64,000 nt of DNA, from contig CAYMLL010000001.1 in assembly GCA_964390645.1 (NCBI GenBank), positions 1 to 64,000 on the forward strand. The letters are read 5' to 3'. This DNA is from CAYMLL01 sp964390645 (GTDB lineage Bacteria; Planctomycetota; UBA8108). The notes below the pieces were generated by a model. It had not been told where the DNA came from, did no database searches, and saw only the letters and a program-made list of their open reading frames with translations. This document shows positions 18,467-27,824 of this stretch, piece by piece (position 1 is the stretch's first letter; each line of letters begins with the position of its first letter). The position numbers and the translations under genes were made by a program.

Positions 18467-19881
18467 TGGCTGCCGCGCCGACCACCCCGTTTCTCGATCG
18501 GAGCTCGCGCCGCCGGCTCCTCCTGCACGCGGCGGGAGGCTTCGGCGCCGTGGCGCTGACGCGCTTGCTGGCGGCGGCGGACGAGAAGCCTGGTTCGCAC
18601 GACGGACTCCATCACCGACCGCGGGCCCGAAGGGTGATCCAGCTCTTCATGAACGGCGGCGCCAGCCCGGTGGACACCTTCGACTTCAAGCCGGCGCTCG
18701 ATCGGCTGCACGGCCAGAAGTTCGACCCGGGCGACAGGGTCGAGTCGGTGACCGGCTCCCCCGGCTTCAAGGCGCTGCGCAGCCCCGTCGAGTTCNNNNN
18801 NNNNNGGGTCTCGAGCGTCTTCCCGCACCTGGCGAGACACGTCGACGACCTCGCGTTCCTGACGTCGATGGCGTCGAAGACCAACGTTCACGGGCCGGCG
18901 AGCTACATGCAGTGCACCGGCTTCACGCTGCCGGGATTTCCGTGCATGGGCGCGTGGATCTCCTACGCGATCGGCAGCGAGACCGAGAACCTGCCCCACT
19001 TCGTCGTCCTCCCCGATCACCGTGGTCTGCCGTACAACAACCGGGGCAACTTCTCCGGCGCGTTCCTGCCTGCGCGACATCAGGGAACCGTCCTGCGACT
19101 CGACCGTCCCGAGCCGATCGCGGACCTGCGGCCACCCGCCTCGGCACGCTTCATCACGCCGCGGAGCGAGGCCGACGGGCTCAGAGCCCTGGAGACGCTC
19201 AATCGCATCCACCTCCGCGAGCGCGCCGACGACTCGCGGCTCGAGGCACGTATCGACTCCTACGAGCTCGCCGCGAAGATGCAGCTCAGCGCGCCCGAGG
19301 CGCTCGACATCTCGCAGGAGAACGCGGCGACTCGCCATCTCTACGGGCTCGACAACAAGGTGACGGCACGCTTCGGGGAAAGCTGCCTGACGGCGCGACG
19401 GCTCTGCGAGCGCGGCGTTCGCTTCGTGCAGCTGTGGAGCGGGGCCAGCGGCGCCTCGAACAACTGGGACAACCACACGGACGTCGGCAAGGAGCTGCCG
19501 GCCATCGCCGCGAGCGTCGATCGGCCGATCGCGGGGCTCCTCGAGGATCTGAAGCAGCGCGGCCTGCTGGACGAGACGCTCGTCATCTGGACGACCGAGT
19601 TCGGCCGCATGCCGTTCAGCCAGAACAAGGGCGGCCGCGATCACAACCAGGGCACCTTCGTCACCTGGCTTGCGGGCGCCGGCATCCGCGGCGGCGTCGC
19701 GCACGGCCGCAGCGACGAGTGGGCCTGGAAGGCGATCGATCCGATCTGGTCCTACGATCTCCACGCGACGGTTCTCCATCTTCTCGGCGTCGACCACGAG
19801 CGACTGGCCGTTCGTCACAACGGCATCGACCGTCGACTGACGGACGTTCACGGTCACGTGATCCGGGAGATCCTCGCGTAG
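18466..19881 (+). CDS. DUF1501 family exported protein (contains an assembly gap)
   Basis: A DUF1501 protein of roughly 471 residues as written, coupled to the preceding DUF1549/1553 gene by a one-base TGATG overlap. It has an Arg-rich N-terminus (SSRRRLLLHAAGGFGAVALT) compatible with Tat export. Family landmarks are IQLFMNGGASPVDTFDFKP, IWTTEFGRMPFSQNKGGRDH and YDLHATVLHLLGVDHERLA. Ten N bases sit at codons 111-114. Both sides of the gap are in the same frame, and the bases after it (nGG GTC TCG) would restore the family Trp-Val-Ser, so the gene is probably intact. DUF1501 and DUF1549/1553 genes are usually neighbours in Planctomycetes, which suggests one shared pathway. Confidence 0.87.
   Translation: MAAAPTTPFLDRSSRRRLLLHAAGGFGAVALTRLLAAADEKPGSHDGLHHRPRARRVIQLFMNGGASPVDTFDFKPALDRLHGQKFDPGDRVESVTGSPGFKALRSPVEFXXXXVSSVFPHLARHVDDLAFLTSMASKTNVHGPASYMQCTGFTLPGFPCMGAWISYAIGSETENLPHFVVLPDHRGLPYNNRGNFSGAFLPARHQGTVLRLDRPEPIADLRPPASARFITPRSEADGLRALETLNRIHLRERADDSRLEARIDSYELAAKMQLSAPEALDISQENAATRHLYGLDNKVTARFGESCLTARRLCERGVRFVQLWSGASGASNNWDNHTDVGKELPAIAASVDRPIAGLLEDLKQRGLLDETLVIWTTEFGRMPFSQNKGGRDHNQGTFVTWLAGAGIRGGVAHGRSDEWAWKAIDPIWSYDLHATVLHLLGVDHERLAVRHNGIDRRLTDVHGHVIREILA
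18796..18805. other. Assembly gap (10 N)
   Basis: Ten N bases inside the DUF1501 coding sequence. The number is probably nominal. Related family members have about eight residues between the equivalent Phe and Trp, so the true gap is likely near 25 bases. Confidence 0.95.
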
Positions 19882-19909
19882 CTCTGTCTGCTTTCGGCAC
19901 GCCACCAAC

Positions 19910-19915
19910 GAGGAG
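19910..19915 (+). promoter_or_regulatory. Ribosome binding site of the CE15 gene
   Basis: GAGGAG ends five bases before the ATG at 19921 and fixes that start. Confidence 0.7.
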
Positions 19916-19920
19916 TATCG

Positions 19921-21198
19921 ATGAGCTCGATCCAACGTCTCTGCGGACGCGTCTCACTCGCGGCGATCCTGTCGACCACGACGGCTCTCCTTGCCCAGGG
20001 CAAGTTCAACTACGACGAGTCGAAGGTCCCCGAGTACGAGCTGCCCGATCCGCTCGTTCTCCTCAGCGGCGAAAAGGTCACCGACGCCGCGACCTGGAAG
20101 GCGAAGCGTCGACCCGAGGTGCTCCGTCTCTTCCAGACGCACGTCTACGGCAAGAGCCCGGGCCGCGCTGCCGGGCAGAACTACCGGGTCAGATCGGTCG
20201 ACGAGAACGCCCTCGGCGGCAAGGCCGTGCGCAAGGAGGTGACGGTCCACTTCACGGCGAAGGAGGACGGTCCGAGCATGGACATCCTCGTCTACCTTCC
20301 GGTGAAGCGAGCGCGCCCGACCCCGGTCTTTCTGGGGCTCAACTTCGCGGGGAACCACGCCGTCCACGCCGACCCCGGCATCACTCTGTCCACCCGTCCG
20401 CAGCGAGACCGCAAGCTCCCCACCGACGCCTCGCGCGGCAAGCAGGCCCGACGCTGGTCGATCGATCTCATCCTGTCCCGGGGCTACGGCCTGGCGACGA
20501 TCTACTGCGGCGACATCGATCTCGACTTCCACGACGGATTCAAGAACGGCGTCCACCCGCTCTTCTACCGTGACGGGCAGACGCAGCCTGCTCCGGACGA
20601 GTGGGGCACCATCGCCGCGTGGGCCTGGGGGCTCGGCCGCGCGCTCGACTACCTCGAGACCGACGCGGACGTCGACCACGAGCGAGTCGCGGTCCTGGGT
20701 CACTCTCGACTGGGCAAGACGGCGCTCTGGGCCGGCGCCCGGGACGAGCGCTTCGCGCTGGTCATCTCGAACGACTCCGGATGCGGCGGCGCCGCCCTCA
20801 GCCGCCGGCGATTCGGGGAGACGGTGAAGCGGATCAACACGTCGTTCCCCCACTGGTTCTGCGGCAACTACAAGCGGTTCAACGATCGGGAGGACGAGTG
20901 CCCCGTCGACCAGCACATGCTCGTCGCGCTCATCGCGCCGCGTCCGGTCTACATCGCGAGCGCGGCCCAGGACCGCTGGGCCGACCCGCGCGGCGAGTTC
21001 CTCTCCGCGAAGGGAGCCGATCCGGTCTACCGCCTGCTCGGCACCGAGGGGCTGCCCGCGAAGACCTTCCCCGACGTCGACACGCCCACGCACGGGCGCA
21101 TCGGCTACCACGTCCGCTCCGGAGGGCACGACGTGAAGCCTTACGACTGGGAGCGCTATCTCGACTTCGCGGACAAGAACCTCGGGAAGCCGAGGTAG
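19921..21198 (+). CDS. CE15-like glucuronoyl esterase (alpha/beta hydrolase), exported
   Basis: A 425-residue alpha/beta hydrolase with a cleavable signal peptide (MSSIQRLCGRVSLAAILSTT). The nucleophile elbow is GHSRLGKTALWAGA with Ser near residue 262. This closely matches the G-[CH]-S-R-x-G-K elbow of carbohydrate esterase family 15, which cleaves esters between lignin alcohols and 4-O-methyl-glucuronic acid in xylan. The C-terminal GGHDVKPYDW (His near 403) supplies the catalytic His. The N-terminal YELPDPLVLLSGEKV and LNFAGNHAV are also typical of bacterial CE15. It lies 39 bases after a DUF1501 gene on the same strand, so it may be co-transcribed with that pair. Substrate could be a uronic-acid ester of plant or algal origin. 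Confidence 0.85.
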   Translation: MSSIQRLCGRVSLAAILSTTTALLAQGKFNYDESKVPEYELPDPLVLLSGEKVTDAATWKAKRRPEVLRLFQTHVYGKSPGRAAGQNYRVRSVDENALGGKAVRKEVTVHFTAKEDGPSMDILVYLPVKRARPTPVFLGLNFAGNHAVHADPGITLSTRPQRDRKLPTDASRGKQARRWSIDLILSRGYGLATIYCGDIDLDFHDGFKNGVHPLFYRDGQTQPAPDEWGTIAAWAWGLGRALDYLETDADVDHERVAVLGHSRLGKTALWAGARDERFALVISNDSGCGGAALSRRRFGETVKRINTSFPHWFCGNYKRFNDREDECPVDQHMLVALIAPRPVYIASAAQDRWADPRGEFLSAKGADPVYRLLGTEGLPAKTFPDVDTPTHGRIGYHVRSGGHDVKPYDWERYLDFADKNLGKPR

Positions 21199-21330
21199 GG
21201 CGGCGGGTTCGCGGCCACCAGCCGCAGGAGGACCGGCTCCTCGACGGCCACGAGGATGTCCGTCACCCGGAGCGCCGACCCGGGGACGGAGACGGGAAGA
21301 AGGGACTGTTCCCGGACGTGCCCGTGGACC

Positions 21331-21350
21331 CCACGCCGGATCCGGCGTGG
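21331..21350. terminator. Perfect 20-bp palindrome between convergent genes (candidate bidirectional terminator)
   Basis: CCACGCCGGATCCGGCGTGG equals its own reverse complement. It lies in the 238-base gap between the convergent ends of the CE15 gene (21198) and recD (21437). There is no T-run on either side, so it is a weak candidate for an intrinsic terminator; a protein-binding palindrome is the alternative. I see nothing else in the gap. Confidence 0.4.
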
Positions 21351-21436
21351 CCGGGAAGGCCGGAGTCTTGATCGAGGAACGGTGAGAGACCGGCTGGATC
21401 CGACTCGAGCCGGGTCTGCCCCGACGTGCGCCGGGG

Positions 21437-23682
21437 TCAGCCCGACCCGTGGTCGCTCCGCCAGACGAGATCGCCGAGCCCGGAGGCGCGCCCCACCCGC
21501 CGCCGCAGGGCCCGCAGCAGCTCGTCGGGATCTCCCAGCCAGTCCAGGCGGGAGCGCGTCCGCGTGATCGCGGTGTAGATCAGCTCCCGGGTCTGGATCG
21601 GCGAGTCCCGGCCCGCGAGGACGACGGCGACGCGACGGAACTGCGAGCCCTGGCTCCTGTGCACCGTCATCACGAAGGCGCCGGTGCTCCGTGGCAGTCG
21701 CGCCAGCGTCACGGCACGGGTGCGGTCGACGCCGCCGTCCTTCGCGGGGAAGACCACCGCCAGCCCGCCGGCCGTCGGCAACACGAGGCCGATGTCGCCG
21801 TTCATCAGGCCGACCTCGTAGGCGTTCCGGGTGACCAGCACCGGCTGTCCCAGCCAGTGGCCCGCGCGCGCCGGGAGCTTCACCACAGCCTCCTCCTCGA
21901 GGCCGCGGCGGTCGCGGATCGCCTGCTCGAGCGCCAGCCGACAGCGCCGGGCGATCTCCCTGTCGAGGCCGCTGACGCCCAGGGGCCCCCGCCGGTGGAC
22001 GGCGAGCACCCGGTAGCCCTCCAGAGCACGGAGCAGCCGCAGGTGGAGGGACGGATCACGGAGCTCCGGCGCCTTCTCACCGTACGAGCGGATCGCGTCG
22101 GCGAGCAGACCGACGAAGCCCTCGCCCGTCAACGTGAGGAAGGGCGCGGCCAGCCTGTCGAGCTGCTCCCACGAGGGCCGACTATCCCCGGGGACCCCGA
22201 GGTGCGTGACCCGGTCCGCGAGCTCCTCCCCGGGGGCGACCTCCGCACCGCGCATCCAGCGGCCGACCTGCTCCAGCCCGTCGTCTCCACGCCCTCCGAG
22301 CGCCGCAGCGATGGCAGCCACGGTGGGCGCCTCGGCGAAACGGTGGTTGGTGTCGAAGTGCACCACCGCACCGCGCAGCGGCTCCTGCGACGACCCCTCC
22401 GACGACCCATCCGCCCCGCTCGAGCCATCGAGCACCGGACCGACGAGGTCCGCCAGCACGGTCCCCGCCTCGACGCTGGCGAGCTGGTCGCGGTCGCCGA
22501 TCAGGACGAGCCGCGCGTCGTCCAGCAGCGACTCGAAGAGACGGCGCATGAGGACGAGGTCGACCATCGACGCCTCGTCCACGACGACCAGATCTGCCGA
22601 CCCCTTGCAACTTTGCCTTGTCTGCTTTTGTGGTGTACTTGGTAGGCTGGGGCCACGACGACCAGATCGGCCGCCAGCGGTCGCTCGGGGCCGTGTCGGC
22701 TGCTGCCGTCGGGGCGCATACCGAGGAGCTTGTGGAGAGTTCGAGGCTTCAGCCCCGCCAGCACGGACCGCACGCCGTCGTCCACGTCGAGATCGCCGAG
22801 GTCCTCCGCGACGGCCTCCGCCATCCGCACCGCCGCCTTCCCCGTCGGCGCCGCCAGCTCGATGCGCGGCGAGGACGAGCCGACGCTCGACTCGAGGATC
22901 AACGCCAGCAGCCGCTGGATGACCCAGGTCTTGCCCGTGCCCGGGCCGCCGGTCACCACCGTCAGCCGGCACCTCGCCGCCGCTGCGACGGCGCGCCCGC
23001 CCGGACTCTCCTCGTCGCCGAGGAGGCGCGCCACGCCACTCGCCACAACCTCGTCGGACAGGGTCAGCCCGGGTGAGGAGGCCGCGAGCCCCAGAGCGGC
23101 CTCGGCGAGGCGCTGCTGCTCCCGCCACATGCGGCGCGACATCACCAGCACGCGCCCGTCGGCCAGCTCCTGCCGCACGAAGGGACGCGTCGCGTCCTCC
23201 GCGCCACCGAGCATCGGCGACGCCAGCACCGCGGTCTGCCAGCCGACCGGATCCTCCGGCCAGTCCAGAGGCGCGTCGACCTCCTCCTCGGATCGGGAAG
23301 CTAGCCACGTGGCGCGCTCGTAGTAGACCCCCCCCGCCACCCCCGCCACCTAGACAACCCCAAACCCCCCCCCCCGAACCCCCCCCCCCNNNNNNNNNNG
23401 GGGGTACCGGCGCCCGGGGGCGCGCGGGGGGGCCACCCCCCCGCACACCGGGGCGTGGGCGACTCCGACATGCCCCGCCCGCGGAGCGCGCACCGCGAAG
23501 GCCAGCCCGAGCAGCACGTCGGGATCCGTCTCCCCGAAGCGCTCCGCGACGGCGTCGACAACCAGCAGGTCCGTCGGGTCGAGAATCGCGGCAGCGACGA
23601 ATGCGACCGCACGTCTCTCGAGCGCCGGATTCAGCAGATGGAGCCGCGGATTCGGCCGCGGAGACGACGCGCCGACGCTCAT
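21437..23682 (-). CDS. recD: RecD, exodeoxyribonuclease V alpha subunit / 5'-3' helicase (interrupted as assembled)
   Basis: RecD is the fast 5'-3' helicase of the RecBCD double-strand-break repair enzyme. The N-terminus (NPALERRAVAFVAAAILDPT) starts at 23682 and overlaps the recB stop as ATGA. Walker A is TVVTGGPGTGKTWVIQRLLA. Walker B is VVVDEASMVDL. Late motifs are AFVMTVHRSQGSQFRRV and LIYTAITRTRSRLDW. As written the gene is broken twice: an N-gap with GC-homopolymer flanks at 23337-23434, and a 74-base insertion (22579-22652) that splits Walker B and shifts the frame. Removing 96 and 74 bases leaves 2076 bases, exactly 692 codons, in one frame. I therefore favour an intact gene with assembly faults over a true pseudogene. 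Confidence 0.85.
22579..22668. repeat. 16-bp direct repeats bounding a frame-breaking insertion in recD
   Basis: CCACGACGACCAGATC occurs at 22579-22594 and again at 22653-22668, 74 bases apart. Between the copies lies about 58 bases of noticeably more T-rich sequence (for example TTTGCCTTGTCTGCTTTTGT). On the minus strand both copies encode DLVVV, the strand before Walker B, so the insertion duplicates that strand and shifts the frame by two. Confidence 0.9.
23390..23399. other. Assembly gap (10 N) with C-run and G-run flanks inside recD
   Basis: The left flank decays into C runs and the right flank starts with G runs. GCCACCCCC-type sequence occurs on both sides (23337 and 23433). This suggests the two contig ends are overlapping copies of one short segment rather than true neighbours. 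Confidence 0.85.
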
Positions 23683-26600
23683 CGGACACCTCCCTTCGCC
23701 GCGGCCTCGACGACGGCACGGACCTCGTCGTCGCCGGCGCCCCGGAGCGCCGCGTCGAGCCCGAGCACCACCGGGGCGGGCCAGCGGTCGTGGTACACCC
23801 CGAGCGCCAGGCCGCCGTCACGAGGCGTCGCGGAACCGACCATGCCACGCAGGAAGAGATACAGATGACCACCGACGTGGGTGTCGTACGCGTAGTCGGG
23901 CAGCCGCTGACGCAGCGTACGGTGCAGCGCGACGGTGTAGAGCAGCGCCTGCAGGTGATAGCCGTGGTGGGCCATCTCCCAGGCCAGCCACGGCTGCGTG
24001 TAGTGCAGCCGGAGGGAGTCCTGCCGGCGGCTCGGAGATCGGATGCGGTTGGTCTTGTAGTCGCAGACGAAGTAGCGGTGAGCCGCCCCCGACCCGTCCC
24101 CTTCCACCTCGACGCGAAAGACCAGATCGATGAAGCCGGTGAGAATCCCCGCGATCCGCGGCAGCACGCCGCGGTCCTCCTGGCGGGCGCGGTCGAGCAA
24201 GGCCCGCAGCCAGCCCAGACCGCTCCAGCCCGTGTCCGCGAGACGCGACTCGAGGGCGACGGCGGCGCCCTCGTGGTTCAGGCGCCCCTGCGGGCTCCGT
24301 CGCTCCGTATCGCCTTCCATCGTCCGCCGCCAGCGGTTGCCGGCCCCGACGCCGAGGTCGAGGCCGAGCTCGTCGAGGCGATCGTCCGGGCCGAGCGACC
24401 GCAGCGAGTAGCCCGGCGGCAGCGCCAGGTCCGGCCCGTCGAGCGGCGTGTCGAGGACCGCGGGAAGCGCCGCAGCCAGCAGCTCGTGCTGGACGCCGGA
24501 GCGAACCCCCAGACGCGCGCCGAGCTCCGCGACGAGCGGCAGCAGGTCTCGACCGTCCCACGCCACGCAGTCCTGGAAATCGAGGTGCTCCATGACCGCG
24601 TGCGCCCAGGTCCCGACGTCGGTGCCGCCGTGAAGCTCCTCGGTGGCGATGGCCTCCCGCAGATCGGCCTCCCGATCCACCGCCTCCCGATCCTCCGCGG
24701 CCGTCGCGCTCGGCTCCCCGAGGTCGACCTGCGCCCCGACGTCACCTTCGGCGGCGCTGTCGGCGGTCGTCGATCGCGTCTCATCGAGACGGCGCGGCTC
24801 ACCGTCGTCGAAGGTCCTCCCGGAGACCATCGACGAGTAGCTCGACACCTGCCAGGCGCTGTCGAGCCCGCGATCGGGTGGCCACGGACGAGTCGCGAGA
24901 GGCCCGGCGGACGCGGCCCCGAGGGTGAGCGGAGCGCGGGCCTCGATCGGCGGCTCGAGAGACCAGCCCAGGGTGCCCTTCGACGACGCGGCCAGCGCGT
25001 CCAGACGCTCCCGGACGGAGTCCCAGGCCCGGCTCTGCCCCCGGCGGGCCTCGTCGATCTTCCGGGGATCCTTGCTGCGTGAGCTCTTCGGGAACACGAC
25101 GGCCGCGCCCTCTCGAATCGTCCCCTCGTCGTCCCGCGGCCGCAGCGCCACCCGCCCCAGCGCGTGGGATGCCGTATCGCCCCCCGCCCGGCCGATGGGC
25201 CCGAGCCACGCGATGCAGTGATGACGCGCCCGGGTGAGCGCGACGTAGAGCAGGCGCAGCTGCTCCTGACGAGTCTCCCGCGACAGGTGATCGAAAGCCC
25301 TCTGACGGCCGACCGTCCCCCCACTCTCCAGGTTGAGCCGGAGCTCCATCCGCGAGTCGGGCGCCTCGCCGACCACCGCGTGCCACCGCAGCGGCTCTCC
25401 TCGGTCGCTCGGCTCACGATCCGCCCAGCCGAAGGGCACCAGCGTCACCGGGTACTCGAGCCCCTTGCTCTTGTGGATGGTGACCAGCTGGACGGCGCGC
25501 GCGTCACTCTCGAGGCGCAGCGCCTCGGCATCGTCCTCGCCATCACCCGCCGCTGCACGCGCCGCGCGCAGCCATGTCGCCAGGCCCGAAGGTCCGACAC
25601 GCGTGCGTCGCTCCTCGGCGTGAACGAGCTCGACGAGGTGGCGCAGGTCGGTGGCGTGGCGCTCGCCCTGTCGAGCCTCCAGCAGATTCGACAGCACGTC
25701 GAACTCGTCCAGCGCCGCCTCGAGGACGCGTACGAAGCCGCGTGTGGACCAGGAGGTCGCCCAGCCGTGGATGCGCTGCAGCCAGCTCTCCCAGCGGACC
25801 GACGCCGGGTCAGGCTCGCCCTCGAAGTCGTCGTCGGCCGCGGCGAGCGCCAGGGCAAGATCCGGCACCGTCCAGCCGAAGAGGGGAGTGGTGGCCAACC
25901 TGCGCGCCGGATGATCGCGTCCGGGCTCAGCGACCGCGTCCAGCCAGGCACACAGCCACTCGACCACCGGGCTCTGCATCACGCTGCCCCGACCGGCACT
26001 GACGGACGGGATCCGCAGGCGCTCCAGATGGACCCGGACACGCTCGGCCTGGCGACCCGTGCGCACGAGGACCGCGATGTCGCCGGGGAGAAGCTCGCTC
26101 CACTCGGGATCGTCGCGTCCATCCCGGGCGACGAGGAGCTGCGTCCCCGCTTCGAGCAGACGGGCGATCTCGAGCGCGGCCAGCTGCGCGGTCGCATTCT
26201 CGCCGACCGCCTTGCTCGCGATGACCGGGCCGGCGGTCCCGACGGTCTGCCCGTCGACCCAGCGAAGCTCGAAGGGGCGACGGGGCCGTTCGCCCTGTGA
26301 AGGCAGGCCGCGGATGCGAGGCGGGTCCTGCGCTGCGGGCCAGTCCACCTCGACATAGTCGACGTCGGTCAGGTCGAAGACGTCCGAGCCCTCCGACCAC
26401 AGGTGGTTCATGGCGCCGATGTAGTCCCCGTCCGAGCGCCAGTTCCTGGGCATCGTCGCACGGACGTCCGCGACGTTGGCGGCGTCCAGGTAGACGTGCA
26501 CGTCGGCGCCCCGGAAGGAGTAGATCGCCTGCTTGGGATCGCCGATGACCAGCAGGCGGCGCTCGGGATGCGCGAACACGGCCTCGATCACCGGCCACTG

Positions 26601-27824
26601 CGCCCCGTCCGTGTCCTGGAACTCGTCCACCAGCGCGACGTCGTAGCGCCGACGGATCGCGCTGGCCAGATCACCTTCCGGCCCCTGCTCGGCGACTCGC
26701 TCGGCAAGCCGCGACAGCATCGTGCTGTAGGTGAGCTGGCCGCCACGCGTCAGCTCGCGGTTCACGTGGGCGCGAGCGCGCGCGGCAAAGCCGAGCAGCG
26801 CCAGGGACCACAGATGGTCCTGGTCGACGATGAGACCTTCCGTCCTCTGGAACAGACCGTAGCCTCCGAAGGACGTCTTCTCGTCCGCCTCGCCGCTCCA
26901 CTTCTCGTCGAGACTCGAGAGGCGCAGGTTCCTGATCCCGGTCCGGAGCCCCCGCTTGCCTTCCAGCCGGCACCGTCGCGCTGCCGGACCGTCCAGCCAT
27001 CGCTTCAGCGTCTCGAGGTCCGAGGTCACGGTACGCTCCCGGAACCCCTTGAGCCGCTTTCCCTTCTTCTTCCCGACCTCGTCGCGAACCGCCTGGACAC
27101 ACGCGACTCCCTCGTCGGAGTCGAGCCAGGCTCGCATCCTCTTCTTCGTCTCGAGCCAGGACCGCACCACCTCCAGGGGCGAGACCGTGCTCGGGTCCCC
27201 CCCCGCCACGGCGGGCTCGAGCACGCACTCCACGGCCCCGGTCATCGCCGTCGCGAGCGTCATCAGCGACCGGCGATCCCAGCCCATGTCGAGGAGCACG
27301 GTCAGCTCCTCCTCGCTGGCGTCCGCGTAGACACGGGCCACCTCGTCGTCGACCAGCTGCTGCAAGATCGGCCCGGGGTCGGTCAGCAGCTCGAGCCCCG
27401 GCTCCTGGCCCGACTCGAACGCCAGCTGATCGAGCATCCGCTGGCTGAAGCCGTGGATCGTCGAGATGGGGGCGAGGTCGAAGGACGACAGCGCCGCCGC
27501 AAGACGACTGCGGCGCTCCAGCCGCGCGCCCTCGTCGCTCCAGAGGTGAGCGAGGATCGGGTCGGACGCCGGGCACTGCGCCGAGCCCAGCGCATCCCGG
27601 GCCTGTACCAGCCGCCTGCGGACGCGGTCCCGGAGCTCAGCGGTGGCCGCGTTGGTGAAGGTGATCACCAGAATGCGGTCGACGGTGAGCTCGTACTCCG
27701 CCACCAGACGCACCACGAGGCCCTCGATCTGCCAGGTCTTGCCGGTGCCCGCGCTCGCCTCCAGCAAGATGGTCTCTCCCGTCGGCAGAGGCTCCACGCC
27801 GGTCCACTCGACAACCCCGGTCAT
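23679..27824 (-). CDS. recB: RecB, exodeoxyribonuclease V beta subunit (3'-5' helicase and nuclease)
   Basis: A 1381-residue UvrD-type helicase/nuclease. Walker A is ILLEASAGTGKTWQIEGLV near residue 20, followed by ITFTNAATAELRDRVRRRL. Walker B is LVDEFQDTDGAQWPVIEAVF near residue 400. Helicase motif VI (LRLLYVALTRARHHC) and a C-terminal RecB nuclease domain with GFIDLVFRVE and FVCDYKTN (near residue 1255) are present, so both activities look intact. The ATG at 27824 overlaps the recC stop (ATGA), and its own stop overlaps the recD start the same way, so the three subunits are coupled in one operon. RecB alone unwinds 3'-5' and carries the only nuclease centre of the complex. It is longer than E. 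coli RecB (1180 residues). Confidence 0.93.
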   Translation of the reverse strand: MTGVVEWTGVEPLPTGETILLEASAGTGKTWQIEGLVVRLVAEYELTVDRILVITFTNAATAELRDRVRRRLVQARDALGSAQCPASDPILAHLWSDEGARLERRSRLAAALSSFDLAPISTIHGFSQRMLDQLAFESGQEPGLELLTDPGPILQQLVDDEVARVYADASEEELTVLLDMGWDRRSLMTLATAMTGAVECVLEPAVAGGDPSTVSPLEVVRSWLETKKRMRAWLDSDEGVACVQAVRDEVGKKKGKRLKGFRERTVTSDLETLKRWLDGPAARRCRLEGKRGLRTGIRNLRLSSLDEKWSGEADEKTSFGGYGLFQRTEGLIVDQDHLWSLALLGFAARARAHVNRELTRGGQLTYSTMLSRLAERVAEQGPEGDLASAIRRRYDVALVDEFQDTDGAQWPVIEAVFAHPERRLLVIGDPKQAIYSFRGADVHVYLDAANVADVRATMPRNWRSDGDYIGAMNHLWSEGSDVFDLTDVDYVEVDWPAAQDPPRIRGLPSQGERPRRPFELRWVDGQTVGTAGPVIASKAVGENATAQLAALEIARLLEAGTQLLVARDGRDDPEWSELLPGDIAVLVRTGRQAERVRVHLERLRIPSVSAGRGSVMQSPVVEWLCAWLDAVAEPGRDHPARRLATTPLFGWTVPDLALALAAADDDFEGEPDPASVRWESWLQRIHGWATSWSTRGFVRVLEAALDEFDVLSNLLEARQGERHATDLRHLVELVHAEERRTRVGPSGLATWLRAARAAAGDGEDDAEALRLESDARAVQLVTIHKSKGLEYPVTLVPFGWADREPSDRGEPLRWHAVVGEAPDSRMELRLNLESGGTVGRQRAFDHLSRETRQEQLRLLYVALTRARHHCIAWLGPIGRAGGDTASHALGRVALRPRDDEGTIREGAAVVFPKSSRSKDPRKIDEARRGQSRAWDSVRERLDALAASSKGTLGWSLEPPIEARAPLTLGAASAGPLATRPWPPDRGLDSAWQVSSYSSMVSGRTFDDGEPRRLDETRSTTADSAAEGDVGAQVDLGEPSATAAEDREAVDREADLREAIATEELHGGTDVGTWAHAVMEHLDFQDCVAWDGRDLLPLVAELGARLGVRSGVQHELLAAALPAVLDTPLDGPDLALPPGYSLRSLGPDDRLDELGLDLGVGAGNRWRRTMEGDTERRSPQGRLNHEGAAVALESRLADTGWSGLGWLRALLDRARQEDRGVLPRIAGILTGFIDLVFRVEVEGDGSGAAHRYFVCDYKTNRIRSPSRRQDSLRLHYTQPWLAWEMAHHGYHLQALLYTVALHRTLRQRLPDYAYDTHVGGHLYLFLRGMVGSATPRDGGLALGVYHDRWPAPVVLGLDAALRGAGDDEVRAVVEAAAKGGVR

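Noticed and set aside
23350..23352. In-frame stop in recD as evidence of a pseudogene
   Set aside because: It lies in the degraded C-run flank of the N gap and disappears when the overlapping flanks are merged.
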